64,000 nt of DNA from Planctomycetota bacterium. Lineage in GTDB: Bacteria; Planctomycetota; UBA8742; UBA2392. The notes under the pieces are model-generated. The model did no database searches, was not told where the DNA came from, and worked only from the letters and a program-made list of their open reading frames with translations. A program made the position numbers and the translations under genes. The stretch is taken from NCBI GenBank assembly GCA_020849795.1, contig JADZFR010000051.1, forward strand, positions 1 to 64,000, in the 5' to 3' direction. Position 1 is the first letter of the stretch. Each line of letters begins with the position of its first letter. Below, piece after piece: positions 18,572 through 27,988 of the stretch.

Positions 18572-18598
18572 TCCAACACCTGATCGGGAAAACACACC

Positions 18599-18823
18599 AT
18601 GCCGAAGAATACCGCGCTGATCGTGCTTGTGCTTGGCGTCGCCATCATCATTGCCGCGCTGGTGGACCTGTTCGGCATGAGTGCGGGGTTCAACCTCAAG
18701 ATCGGCGACATCTTTGAAGCCAGCGAGTGGCCGATCGAACGCATTGTGCTGCTTGGCGTGGGCGTGCTGCTGGGGGTCTGGGCCGCCTACTCACTGGGTA
18801 TGAAGAGCAAAAAGAAACGATAG
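18599..18823 (+). CDS. Two-helix membrane miniprotein B
   Basis: 74 aa, paralogue of the preceding miniprotein. First helix ALIVLVLGVAIIIAALVDLF (6-25), second RIVLLGVGVLLGVWAAYSLG (48-67), then MKSKKKR. Shared pattern with miniprotein A: IVL-LGV near the N-terminus, the aliphatic-D-L end of helix 1, LLGV-xAY in helix 2 and a Lys-rich tail. The intervening loop differs. It ends 2 bases before the kynureninase-like start, so translation is probably coupled. Function unknown. Confidence 0.75.
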   Translation: MPKNTALIVLVLGVAIIIAALVDLFGMSAGFNLKIGDIFEASEWPIERIVLLGVGVLLGVWAAYSLGMKSKKKR

Positions 18824-18825
18824 GC

Positions 18826-19986
18826 ATGGCCGACGATCCGTTGCTGAAGTGGCGCGAAGAATTCCCGATCCTTTCGCGCAAGACCTACCTGATCAACAAC
18901 TCGCTCGGCGCCATGCCGCGCAAGGTGTATGACGGCCTGAAGCACTTCGCCGACATGTGGAACGAAGACGGCGTCGTCGCCTGGCATTACGAAGACGGCA
19001 GCGGCTGGCTCGATGACTGCGGAAAGACCGCTGACCTGATCGGCAGCGTGATGGGTGCGCCCAGGGGCAGCGTGATGCTACACCTGAACGTCGCGACGCT
19101 GACCGCCCAGGTGCTCAGCAGCATCGACTTCACGGGCACGCGCAACCGCATCGTGTACGACGACATGCAGTTCACAAGCCCCCACTACGTGTGCCAGGAG
19201 TGGGCCCGTTATGGCGCGAAACTCCACGTCGTGAAATCCGACGACCGCATCGGCGTGGACGTGCAGAAACTGGTCGATGCCATTGACGAACGCACCGCCA
19301 TCGTGCCGATCAGCCACGTCTACTTCCGCAGCGCCTACCTGCAGGACGTGAAGCCGATCATTGAAAAAGCGCACAAGGTCGGCGCAAAAGTATTGCTCGA
19401 CGTGTACCAGAGCATCGGCACCGTTCCGTTTGACGTCACCGAACTCAACGTGGACTTCGCCGTCGGCGGCAGCGTCAAGTGGGTCTGCGGCGGCCCCAAT
19501 GTCTGCTACCTGTACATCCGGCCAGACCTGATTGCCGGCTACAAACCGGCGCTGACGGGCTGGATCAGCCACGCACGACCGTTCAAGTTCGAGATGGAAT
19601 TCACGCCGCACAAGACGGCTTGGCGCGCAGCCACCGGCACGCCGCCGGTTGTTGCGCTGTACTCGGCGCGGCCGGGCTATGAGATCATCAAACAGGTCGG
19701 GCTGCCGGCGATTCGCGAGAAAAGCAAACGCCTGACCAGCCACCTGATGGAAAAGGCGCTGGAAGCCGGTTTCAGGGTCAACAGCCCCCGCGACCCCGCG
19801 CGCCGCGGCGGCACCGTGTGCATAGACTTTGGCAACGCCGAGCCGGTTCACGAAGAGCTGATTCGCCGCGGATTCGTGATCGACTATCGACCGGGCGGCG
19901 GCATTCGTGTCAGCCCGCATTTCTTCAACACGCTGGACGAGTGCGACGCCATCATCGGCCAGATGAAAGAGCTGCACCGCAAGTGA
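18826..19986 (+). CDS. Kynureninase-like aminotransferase class V-fold enzyme
   Basis: 386 aa fold-type I PLP enzyme. Kynureninase would hydrolyse (3-hydroxy)kynurenine to (hydroxy)anthranilate and alanine. Support: INNSLGAMP (23-31), PLP-binding D192 in LDVYQSIGTVPFDV, Schiff-base K218 in GGSVKWVCGGPN, and LTGWISHARPFKFEM followed by ATGTPPVVALYSA, all matching kynureninase landmarks. The C-terminus has DYRPGGGIRVSPHFFNT. Start ATG 18826 lies 2 bases after miniprotein B. A generic cysteine-desulfurase-like enzyme is the main alternative. No kynurenine formamidase is seen nearby. Confidence 0.75.
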   Translation: MADDPLLKWREEFPILSRKTYLINNSLGAMPRKVYDGLKHFADMWNEDGVVAWHYEDGSGWLDDCGKTADLIGSVMGAPRGSVMLHLNVATLTAQVLSSIDFTGTRNRIVYDDMQFTSPHYVCQEWARYGAKLHVVKSDDRIGVDVQKLVDAIDERTAIVPISHVYFRSAYLQDVKPIIEKAHKVGAKVLLDVYQSIGTVPFDVTELNVDFAVGGSVKWVCGGPNVCYLYIRPDLIAGYKPALTGWISHARPFKFEMEFTPHKTAWRAATGTPPVVALYSARPGYEIIKQVGLPAIREKSKRLTSHLMEKALEAGFRVNSPRDPARRGGTVCIDFGNAEPVHEELIRRGFVIDYRPGGGIRVSPHFFNTLDECDAIIGQMKELHRK

Positions 19987-19997
19987 CAGGAGCCGCC

Positions 19998-20447
19998 ATG
20001 AAATCGACCTTCGCAACGGAACTCTTTGTCAAGCTGTTCGGCGAATTGCCGCGCAAGCGCGTGGAACCTCAGCCCGTACAGCCGCCGCCATCCGGCATCA
20101 TGGTGCCGAACATCGTTGCCGCACCGGGCGAGCGCGTGGTGTACCATGTGACGCCGCGGCGCGGCGACAGCCGCTGGAACGTCAAGAAAGAGGGCGGCAG
20201 CAAACCCAGCGCCGTGTGCGACACCAAGGAGCTTGCCATTGAAGCCGCGCGCGGGTTTGCCCACAACCTGGCGCTGGCGCAGGTCATCATTCACAACAAG
20301 GACGGCAAAGTCTCGCAGGAGTACAGCTACGGCACGCCGACCGAGCCGCGCCCCACGACAGAGCCAGAGCCCGCCAAGCCCGTGGGCGACTGGAACCGCG
20401 AGACCGAGGACGAGACCGAAGTCGATCGCAACGTGCAGGATTCGTAG
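19998..20447 (+). CDS. DUF2188 domain protein
   Basis: 149 aa; start ATG 19998 follows AGGAG at 5-base spacing, 11 bases after the kynureninase-like stop. Residues about 50-113 match the DUF2188 pattern: YHVTPRRGDSRWNVKKEG, then DTKELAIEAARGFAHN and VIIHNKDGKVSQEYSYG, a small alpha-beta fold of unknown function common in bacteria. The N-terminal 45 residues are Pro-rich and the C-terminal 35 are acidic and disordered. Last gene of the plus-strand run; a 177-base gap separates it from convergent hydantoinase genes. Confidence 0.8.
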   Translation: MKSTFATELFVKLFGELPRKRVEPQPVQPPPSGIMVPNIVAAPGERVVYHVTPRRGDSRWNVKKEGGSKPSAVCDTKELAIEAARGFAHNLALAQVIIHNKDGKVSQEYSYGTPTEPRPTTEPEPAKPVGDWNRETEDETEVDRNVQDS

Positions 20448-20624
20448 GCACGCCGGGCACCTGGAGCTCTTTCAGGGTTTGTTTGCAGAGATTCCGCGCC
20501 GCGCCCAGCAAGCAGATCAAGGAGCGCGGACGCAGGCGTGGCTGCAGGCCACGCTGAGGGATCGCGACGAAGAGATGCGAAGCTCGCCGCAAGCGGAAGC
20601 CTGCAAACGAACCTTGAAAGTGCT

Positions 20625-22172
20625 CTAGCCCCAGCCGCCGCCGCCCGGAGTCTGGATCTCAATCGCGTCGCCCGGGCGCAGTTCGCCCTGGCACTTGGAC
20701 TCGAGCGTCTCTTCGCTGCCGTCTTTGCGCACCACGCGATCAAGTCCCGGCGCGCCTGCTGTGCCGGCTGCGGCGCCGCCAGGCGCCCGACGCCTGCGCT
20801 CGGCCAGCAGCGCAAATTGGGCGCGGGATAGCGCGCGCACACGGCGGATCACGCCTTCGCCGCCCGGATGCTCACCGGCGCCGCCACTGCCCTCGCGAAT
20901 CGAGTACTCCTCGACGCGCAACGGGTAGGCGTGCTCAAGTGCCTCGACCGGCGTGTTCAGTGTGTTGGTCATGTGACTGTGGGTGGCGCTTGCGCCTGCG
21001 CCCGCCGGTCCCCCACCGCAGCCGCCGGCAATGGTTTCGTAGTACGTGAAGGGGCGACCATCGGGCCAGGCGCCGCCGATGGTCAGGTTATTCATCGTGC
21101 CCTGGGAGTGGGCGGGCACGACACCCGGCACAGCCTGCGCCAGCGCCGCAAGGCACACGTCCACAATGCGCTGGCTGGTCTCGACGTTGCCGCCGGCCAC
21201 GGGTGCGGGCCTGCGGGCGTTGACTACGCTGCCGTCGGGCGCGATGACCTCGATACACTCGAAACAGCCGGCATTGATCGGTGGCCGCGGATTGCACAGG
21301 CACAGCACGGCATAGAAGGCCGCGCTCTGCGTGACGGCCAGAACAGCATTCACGCCGCCGCGAACCTGCGGAGCGCTGCCGGAGAAGTCGAACCTCAACG
21401 TCTCGCGTGTCACGGCCAGCGTGACACGGATCGGGATGTCGCGCGTGCCGGCGCCGTCATCGTCCAGATAGTCGTCCGCTTCGTACACACCGGGCCGAAA
21501 GCGTGTGAGATTCTCGCGCATCAACGCCCGGCTGTGGGCGAACAGGGCCTTGCACTGGCGCTCGAATGCCGCGCCGCCGATGCGCGAGCGCACCTCGACC
21601 ATGCGGGCTGCGCCGCGATCACAGGCCGACAGCTGGGCCTTGAGGTCACCGTCGCGTTCGCGGGGCGTGCGTGTGTTTGCCAAGATGAACCTGCCGGTGT
21701 CGGTCAGCAGCCCCGCGCTGGTGCGCAACAGCGCGGGCGGTATCACGATGCCTTCGGCCATCAGGTCCGACTGCGGCGCCATGCTGCCCGGTGATGCCCC
21801 GCCGATGTCAGCGTGGTGCGCACGGTTAGCGGTGTACCCGGCCAGCTTGCCGGCGGCAAACACCGGCGCAACAACCGTCAGGTCGGGCAAATGGGTGCCG
21901 CCTTCGTAGGGGTCGTTCACGACCGCGCACTCGCCCTCGCTCAAGTTCATGGTGCGCAGCACCGCCGCGACACTCGCGGGCATGCTGCCCAGGTGCACAG
22001 GCAGGTGTGCCGCCTGGGCCAGCAGTCGGCCCCTGGCATCAAACATCGCGCACGAGTAATCCTGCCGCTCCTTGATGTTGGGGCTGAATGCCGCGCGCTT
22101 GAGCGCTTCGCCCATTTCTTCGGCGGCGCCTACCAGCGCGTGATGCAGGATGCTGAGTTCGGCTGCGTTCAC
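20625..22172 (-). CDS. hyuB: Hydantoinase B / 5-oxoprolinase-type subunit
   Basis: 515 aa, homologous to the B subunit of ATP-dependent hydantoinase/oxoprolinase, which acts with HyuA to open hydantoin or 5-oxoproline rings (also related to acetone carboxylase). The N-terminus has AAFSPNIKERQDYSCAMFD and AHLPVHLGSMP; the middle has NDPYEGGTHLPDLTVVAPVF; the end has ELRPGDAIEIQTPGGGGWG. Start GTG 22172 overlaps the hyuA stop by 4 bases (GTGA) and has GGAAG 6 bases upstream, so the subunits are translationally coupled. Substrate cannot be fixed from sequence. Confidence 0.92.
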   Translation of the reverse strand: MNAAELSILHHALVGAAEEMGEALKRAAFSPNIKERQDYSCAMFDARGRLLAQAAHLPVHLGSMPASVAAVLRTMNLSEGECAVVNDPYEGGTHLPDLTVVAPVFAAGKLAGYTANRAHHADIGGASPGSMAPQSDLMAEGIVIPPALLRTSAGLLTDTGRFILANTRTPRERDGDLKAQLSACDRGAARMVEVRSRIGGAAFERQCKALFAHSRALMRENLTRFRPGVYEADDYLDDDGAGTRDIPIRVTLAVTRETLRFDFSGSAPQVRGGVNAVLAVTQSAAFYAVLCLCNPRPPINAGCFECIEVIAPDGSVVNARRPAPVAGGNVETSQRIVDVCLAALAQAVPGVVPAHSQGTMNNLTIGGAWPDGRPFTYYETIAGGCGGGPAGAGASATHSHMTNTLNTPVEALEHAYPLRVEEYSIREGSGGAGEHPGGEGVIRRVRALSRAQFALLAERRRRAPGGAAAGTAGAPGLDRVVRKDGSEETLESKCQGELRPGDAIEIQTPGGGGWG

Positions 22173-24163
22173 TTGCGCTTCCTTCCAGATTTTGCCCGTC
22201 GCTTGCGCTCCGGGCTCTTGCTCACATGCAAGAGTAGCTGTCCTGACTTGGTCACCTTCAGCCGCCACCCGGCTTTCAAGTACAGGCACGACGAGAGTTC
22301 TGTGACGATAACGGGCCCTTTCAGCGTTGCACCCGCGGTCAACGCTTCCCGGTCGTACACCGGTGCCCCCGCCGAAGTGCCCGTCGGCCGTGGCGCGCCA
22401 CGGCCCTGCGCAGCAAGCGCAATCCGGGGTGGCGTGTGAGGGGCAGTCACGTGCACGCGCACGTTGACAATTTCCACGGGCTCCGACTCTCGCTTGAAGC
22501 CGAACTGTGCCTCGTGCTCTTTGCCGAAATGGACTCTCCAGTCCCGACTGAGGGGAATGCTCAGCTCAAAGCTCTGGCCGACATAGCGCGCCTCCAGGCT
22601 GGCAACGCACCGGAATGGCCCAGGCAAGCCGCACTCGCGCAGTTCCTGCGTTGCGCGCTGTTCAAGCTCGCGGGCAACGCCGATGGCCGCGTCGAATGAG
22701 TTGTCGTCGTCACGCAGCAACAGTGTCCGCGAGAGGTCGCGCGATGCCGGTGTGTGCAACATGCCCAGCGCGCACAGCAGCCCCGGCTCGCGCGGTACCA
22801 GCGCCGTGTCACTGTCCACAAGCTCGGCAAGGTCGCACACCAGCAAGCCGCCCGCGCCGCCAAACGGGACAAGCGGCAGGCCGCTGATCCCGTGGCGCTC
22901 AAACATCACCCGGCGCAATGCGCGCTCGATGCCGGCCAGTGCAACGCGCAGCACTGACTCGGCGGCTTGCTTTGCACTGCCGATGTCGAGGCTGCGCAAT
23001 GCTGCTTCAGCCCTGTCTGCGTGGAGGGGCATCTCGCCGCCGAGCTTCAATTCGCGCGGGATGCGCCCCAGCACCAGCAGCGCGTCGGTCAGCGTGGGCA
23101 GCTTGCCGCCCCGGCCGTAGCAGGCGGGGCCGGGGTCGGCACCTGCGCTCTGCGGGCCGACGTGCAGCGCGCCGCCCGCGTCAAGCCACGCGATGCTGCC
23201 GCCGCCGGCGCCTATGGTATGAATGTCCAGGCTGGGTGTGCGCAGCGGCAGGCCGGCAATCTCGGTCACGCTGCGCAGCGCTGCCTGCGGGTGCACGCGC
23301 GCAACATCGGTGCTGGTGCCGCCCACGTCGAATGCCAGGCCGTCGCTCATGCCCTCGGCTGCAAGCGCCGCGCGCACACCCGCGATGCCGCCGGCAGGGC
23401 CCGAAAGCGCCAGCTTTACCGGCTCAAGCGCCGCAATCGGCGCGGGCAGCCAGCCACCAGCCGAGTGCATCAGCACCACGCGCGCCGGCGCGGCCCGCTG
23501 CTGCAAGCGGCTGATGTAGCCGCGCAGGATCGGCAGCAGGCCGGCGTTGGCGGCGGTCACCAGGCTGCGCTCGTACTCGCGAAACTCGGGCGCCAGCGCG
23601 CACGAGAGCACCGCGGCAATCCCTGCCTTCTCCAGCGCTTCGCCCAGTGCCATCTCGTGCGCGGGGTTGGCGTAACTGTGCAGCAGGCAGACGCCGGCGG
23701 CTTGCACACCCGCGGCTTTCACCAACTCGACGATGCGTGCAATCTCGGCTCGCGTCAGCGCGTGCTCGACGCTGCCGTCGGGCGCAAGCCGCTCGGCAAC
23801 TTCAAAGCGCAGTTCAGCGGGGATCAGCGCCTGGCGCTGCGCGGGCTCAAGCGCGTACAGGTCGGCGGGTGCCCGGTTCTGGCGGCCGATGGCAAGCACA
23901 TCGCGAAACCCCCGTGTCGTGATGAATGCAACGCGGCCCAGCTTGCCCTGCAGCAGCGCATTCGTGGCCACTGTGGTGCCGTGCACCAGCAGGTCTGCGC
24001 CGCCAAGGCGCTTGAGCGCTTCGCCCACGGCAATCCCGGGGTCGTGCGGCGTGCTGGGCACCTTGCAGGTCAGCAGCGTGTTGCCGCGCAGCAGCACCGC
24101 GTCGGTGAAGGTGCCGCCGACATCAATCGCGGCCACGGCGTTGTCATTCGCTCGCTGCTTCAT
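22169..24163 (-). CDS. hyuA: Hydantoinase A / 5-oxoprolinase-type subunit
   Basis: 664 aa, A subunit carrying the actin-like ATPase fold. ATP motif DVGGTFTDAVL (14-24), HGTTVATNALLQG, the second phosphate motif AFDVGGTSTDVA, and TIGAGGGSIAW are diagnostic. The Lys/Arg-rich C-terminal tail (KSPERKRRAKSGRKRK) is unusual for the family. Partner of hyuB downstream. Its start overlaps the 3' end of the upstream alpha/beta hydrolase gene by 20 bases, making a hydrolase-hyuA-hyuB run. Possible substrates are hydantoins, oxoproline or related cyclic amides. Confidence 0.93.
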   Translation of the reverse strand: MKQRANDNAVAAIDVGGTFTDAVLLRGNTLLTCKVPSTPHDPGIAVGEALKRLGGADLLVHGTTVATNALLQGKLGRVAFITTRGFRDVLAIGRQNRAPADLYALEPAQRQALIPAELRFEVAERLAPDGSVEHALTRAEIARIVELVKAAGVQAAGVCLLHSYANPAHEMALGEALEKAGIAAVLSCALAPEFREYERSLVTAANAGLLPILRGYISRLQQRAAPARVVLMHSAGGWLPAPIAALEPVKLALSGPAGGIAGVRAALAAEGMSDGLAFDVGGTSTDVARVHPQAALRSVTEIAGLPLRTPSLDIHTIGAGGGSIAWLDAGGALHVGPQSAGADPGPACYGRGGKLPTLTDALLVLGRIPRELKLGGEMPLHADRAEAALRSLDIGSAKQAAESVLRVALAGIERALRRVMFERHGISGLPLVPFGGAGGLLVCDLAELVDSDTALVPREPGLLCALGMLHTPASRDLSRTLLLRDDDNSFDAAIGVARELEQRATQELRECGLPGPFRCVASLEARYVGQSFELSIPLSRDWRVHFGKEHEAQFGFKRESEPVEIVNVRVHVTAPHTPPRIALAAQGRGAPRPTGTSAGAPVYDREALTAGATLKGPVIVTELSSCLYLKAGWRLKVTKSGQLLLHVSKSPERKRRAKSGRKRK

Positions 24164-24860
24164 CGGGTTGCGTCCGCGCTGCCCAGGCTTCGATCAACCC
24201 GGCCACCTCGGGCGCAGCTTCCGCGCTGACCAGGTGGCCGTAGCCCTGCAGGGCATGCACGCGGCAGTCTGGCACGTTCTTCCATGCGCGCAACATCTCG
24301 GGTGCTGCGCACATCGTGTCGCTGGTTCCGTACACAAACTCAATCGGCATCTTGACGCCCATCAGGCGCGGGCGCGTGTCGAAGCCCTTCAGCAGTTCCA
24401 GACGCCGGGCCAACTCGGCGTGATCGACCTCGCCGAAGCGCGCGAGAAACTTCGCGCGGTCTGTGCCCTTGAGCGTGCCCACCAGCTTCCATGCGGCAAG
24501 CCGGCGCGAAACCGGCTTGATCAGGGCGCGCGGCAGCACCCGGGTCGCGGCGCGGCCCAGTGCCGCTGCAAATGGCTCAGGCTCGACGGGAAACGTGGAA
24601 AGCAGAAAAGCCGACTTCACGACATCGGCGTGGCGCAGCAGCACTTCCTGGGCGACGGCGCCGCCGAAGCTCTCGCCGATCAGCAGCCTTGCAGACAGTT
24701 GCTTCATGCGCTCGGCGATGCTGTGGCACAGGCTCGGCCATTCCAGCTTCAGCCCCAGCGGGTACTGGAAGACGTGCATCTTCACGGACGACAGGTGCTC
24801 GCCGATCTTCTCGGCGCAGAATCCCTCTCCATCAAGCCCCGGCAGATACATCGCGCGCAT
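24144..24860 (-). CDS. Alpha/beta hydrolase
   Basis: 238 aa. Nucleophile elbow GESFGG (62-67), acid candidate in VYGTSDTMCA and catalytic His in GYGHLVSAE give a complete Ser-Asp-His triad. N-terminal YLPGLDGEG could contribute the oxyanion hole. Soluble, no signal peptide. First gene of the run with hyuA/hyuB, overlapping hyuA by 20 bases, so it may act on a related substrate or product. TAGACT lies 7 bases before the ATG and no Shine-Dalgarno is visible. A terminator separates it from the rhodanese gene upstream. Confidence 0.85.
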   Translation of the reverse strand: MRAMYLPGLDGEGFCAEKIGEHLSSVKMHVFQYPLGLKLEWPSLCHSIAERMKQLSARLLIGESFGGAVAQEVLLRHADVVKSAFLLSTFPVEPEPFAAALGRAATRVLPRALIKPVSRRLAAWKLVGTLKGTDRAKFLARFGEVDHAELARRLELLKGFDTRPRLMGVKMPIEFVYGTSDTMCAAPEMLRAWKNVPDCRVHALQGYGHLVSAEAAPEVAGLIEAWAARTQPDEAASE

Positions 24861-24908
24861 GTGCCGGAGTCTAGGTTTGCGCGCCAGCGAAAGGCACCCC
24901 GAAACAAG

Positions 24909-24934
24909 AAGCGGACGGCCGAAGCCGTCCGCTT
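24909..24934 (-). terminator. Intrinsic terminator after the rhodanese gene
   Basis: Perfect 11-bp stem (AAGCGGACGGC / GCCGTCCGCTT) that on the minus strand is capped by a TTCG tetraloop and followed by CTTGTTTC. It begins 17 bases past the rhodanese stop. Confidence 0.75.
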
Positions 24935-24950
24935 GTGTAGGTCGTGAAAC

Positions 24951-25343
24951 TTACTCGCCGGTCGTGGGCAAGCCGGCCTTCTGCCAAGCGTCAAAGCCGC
25001 CAACGATGTTGCTGACGTTGGTGTAGCCCAGCTTGCGCAATGCACCCTGCGCCATGCCGCCGCGCATTCCGCTTTTGCAGTAGACGACGACCGGGGCCGT
25101 CGGGTCAGGAATGTTCTTGGGCACGGTGTCGAGAATGTTGTCCAGCGGGATGTGTGTTGCACCAGGGATCGTCCCGGACGTCAGTTCCTGTGGCATGCGC
25201 ACATCGATCAGCGTGAGGAAGGGCTGATTCGAAATCGGTTTGACTGCCTTGGTTTTCTTGCGTTTGGGTTTGGCTGCGGCTGTCGTGGTCGGTTCAAGAA
25301 TCGTAGCTGCGTCGGTGGGTCGAAGTCTTGGCGGCAGTTGCAT
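24951..25343 (-). CDS. Rhodanese-like domain protein
   Basis: 130 aa single-domain rhodanese (sulfurtransferase fold). The active-site loop is VVYCKSGMRGGMA with the persulfide-forming Cys. Upstream LIDVRMPQELTSGTIPGATH is the other family motif, and the end NVSNIVGGFDAWQKAGLP is typical. The first 40 residues are a Pro/Thr/Lys-rich extension, without a signal peptide. Sulfur transfer from an unknown donor is likely. Monocistronic: its terminator lies immediately downstream. Confidence 0.9.
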   Translation of the reverse strand: MQLPPRLRPTDAATILEPTTTAAAKPKRKKTKAVKPISNQPFLTLIDVRMPQELTSGTIPGATHIPLDNILDTVPKNIPDPTAPVVVYCKSGMRGGMAQGALRKLGYTNVSNIVGGFDAWQKAGLPTTGE

Positions 25344-25448
25344 CGGGGTCCCTTTTCCAGCGGCCGAAAGAAGAAGTCCGTCAATCCAAAGAGCTCAATC
25401 AGGGCCATAATTATACGAGTTCTGGCGCGAATTTGAAGCGCAAAGCGC

Positions 25449-25476
25449 TTGACTACAGGCACTACTTCACTATTGT
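25449..25476 (+). promoter_or_regulatory. Sigma70-type promoter for mdh
   Basis: TTGACT at 25449-25454 and TATTGT at 25471-25476 with 16-base spacing, about 140 bases before the mdh start, in the divergent region between the rhodanese gene and mdh. Confidence 0.45.
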
Positions 25477-25534
25477 CCGCGCCCTTTTGTGACACACCCC
25501 GCGCGCGCCGCGACCGCTTGCCGCGGCACGTTGA

Positions 25535-26563
<1,029 letters not shown>

Positions 26564-26602
26564 AGGACAGGGCAGTCGTTTCGAGGCGACGCCGCCGGTG
26601 AA

Positions 26603-27022
26603 CTAGATCGCGCCAAGCCAGGCGGCTGTGCGGGCGTACTTGGTACCTGCAAGGCCGTTGATGAACTTTTCATCTGCGGTCAGGAAAGAAGCCTTGAGCA
26701 CCTGGGCCAGTGCCAGGTAGCAGCAATCATAAACCGCACGGCCCGTCTCGAGCGCAATATCCAGCGCCGGGTACATGAGCGAAGTTGTCGGCTTCAGTTT
26801 GACAGGAAAGCTGTTTAACTGATGAAGCCGCACTTGGGCGTCCAACGGCTCCATCAAGCCGCGCCGGGCATACTTGGCAAGCACGCTCGCTACTTCGACT
26901 ACAACAAGGTCGGGGGCGTGCAAGGGGACACCCGACCGCATCAACCCTTCTGCGCGATCGGAATGGGGCTCAGGCACCAGCAGTTTGACGGCCACGCTTG
27001 CATCGAGGACGTATTCGATCAT
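26603..27022 (-). CDS. PIN-domain toxin, VapC family
   Basis: 139 aa. PIN-domain RNase fold with acidic metal-site residues: D8 in VLDASVAVKLL, E43 in VVVEVASVL, D98 in VYDCCYLALA and D116 in LTADEKF. As a VapC-type toxin it would cleave RNA and be neutralised by the upstream small protein. Its start overlaps the antitoxin stop by 4 bases (ATGA), the standard arrangement for such pairs. Confidence 0.88.
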   Translation of the reverse strand: MIEYVLDASVAVKLLVPEPHSDRAEGLMRSGVPLHAPDLVVVEVASVLAKYARRGLMEPLDAQVRLHQLNSFPVKLKPTTSLMYPALDIALETGRAVYDCCYLALAQVLKASFLTADEKFINGLAGTKYARTAAWLGAI

Positions 27023-27249
27023 CTTGCCCGGTCTTCGCGAATCAGGTCCACGCTGTCAGGAAACACGCGTCCAGCCAACTCTTCGCGCAGCCGTCTCGAA
27101 ATGTCCGCCGCTTCCGTGTGCGTGTAAGTCGTCGCTGCCGCGATGATCTCTCGCAACTCGGCCTCCAGCGAACGCTTGTTGGCCTTGGCCTGTTGCTTCA
27201 GGCGGGCGATCAATTTCTTGTCCAAACCTCGAACCAGTACCTGCGCCAT
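27019..27249 (-). CDS. FitA/VapB-type antitoxin
   Basis: 76 aa. N-terminal ribbon-helix-helix motif AQVLVRGLDKKLIARLKQQA (2-21) followed by RSLEAELREII, typical of FitA-like antitoxins, with a C-terminal segment presumed to wrap the toxin. It should repress its own operon by binding the operator. Its ribosome site AAGGAGG and start codon lie inside a perfect 51-bp palindrome at 27244-27294, an unusual location for such a structure. Confidence 0.85.
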   Translation of the reverse strand: MAQVLVRGLDKKLIARLKQQAKANKRSLEAELREIIAAATTYTHTEAADISRRLREELAGRVFPDSVDLIREDRAR

Positions 27250-27294
27250 AACGCCTCCTTGCTATCACAATGATAGCAAGGAGGCGTTATGGCG
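27244..27294. repeat. Perfect 51-bp inverted repeat over the antitoxin start
   Basis: Arms 27244-27267 and 27271-27294 are exact reverse complements over 24 bases, with the 3-base spacer CAA. The left arm carries the antitoxin start codon (CAT at 27247-27249) and its AAGGAGG ribosome site on the minus strand. The right arm therefore mirrors the same ribosome site and an ATG on the plus strand, where it reads ATG GCG TGA. The arms are much longer than most RHH operators. Confidence 0.95.
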
Positions 27295-27307
27295 TGAAGT
27301 CACGGAG

Positions 27308-27898
27308 TTACAGTTTCTTGGGCAGTGCGCTGAAGGGTGTGGGCACTTCGGCGGGGTGCAGAAGCTCAAGAATCGCGTACACACAGTTCACCGCAGGCGC
27401 GGCGTCTGTGGTGTACAGCGATGCCAGGCCCTGCAGCGTCTGCATGACGATGCGCACCGGGTCAAACCAGTTGCGGCGAGCGTTGCCCTTGATGACTTGG
27501 CCGTCGTGCACCGCATCGGCGACCGAATTAAGCACAGAGCCCGTCGGCAGACCGCGCTCGTGGAACAGTTTCTGCAAGTGGCGTTCGCGGTGTTCAATCG
27601 ACTTGTCGAGTTGGGCCGGCACGCCAAACGCGTTTGTCAGCCGATCGACCACCTCGGCCCAGGTCACGTTGCGTGTCGGCACGAACGAGCGCCAGCCGTT
27701 CAACCGAGCGATCATGCCTTTGCGGTCGGCATCAATGATGGCCGCTGCCTGCTTCTCTGCTTCGCCAGCGAGGGACTTGGAGAACGTGAAGTCGAGGTGC
27801 GCGGCAAAGTTGTCGCGCGCCTGCGCCGGCTGCGCTACCAGCACCTCAAGCGGTCGGCGCCATCCTGAATCTTGAACCTTGCGAACGTCGGTGGACAT
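27308..27898 (-). CDS. Hypothetical protein
   Basis: 196 aa from ATG 27898, chosen because GAGG lies 6 bases upstream; the frame extends 12 codons further. Soluble with no signal peptide or recognisable motif; helical and rich in charged residues, with a hydrophobic, Ala-rich C-terminal helix (APAVNCVYAILELL). It sits between the antitoxin palindrome and inositol-phosphate synthase. Coding is supported by length and balanced composition only. Confidence 0.6.
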   Translation of the reverse strand: MSTDVRKVQDSGWRRPLEVLVAQPAQARDNFAAHLDFTFSKSLAGEAEKQAAAIIDADRKGMIARLNGWRSFVPTRNVTWAEVVDRLTNAFGVPAQLDKSIEHRERHLQKLFHERGLPTGSVLNSVADAVHDGQVIKGNARRNWFDPVRIVMQTLQGLASLYTTDAAPAVNCVYAILELLHPAEVPTPFSALPKKL

Positions 27899-27988
27899 AG
27901 AGGCCCTCGCCAAGCGCCCCAAGGCTAGTTTCATCCCGAACGAATTGCCACCGTTGAAAGTGCCGAACCCAGCCCCAGCTGCGTCAGT

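Noticed and set aside
20448..20628. Possible small gene or gene remnant between the DUF2188 and hyuB genes
   Set aside because: A plus-strand frame (LELFQGLFAEIPRRAQQADQ, ending at 20628) has protein-like composition, but no start codon with a ribosome site was found and it runs into the hyuB end; left unannotated.
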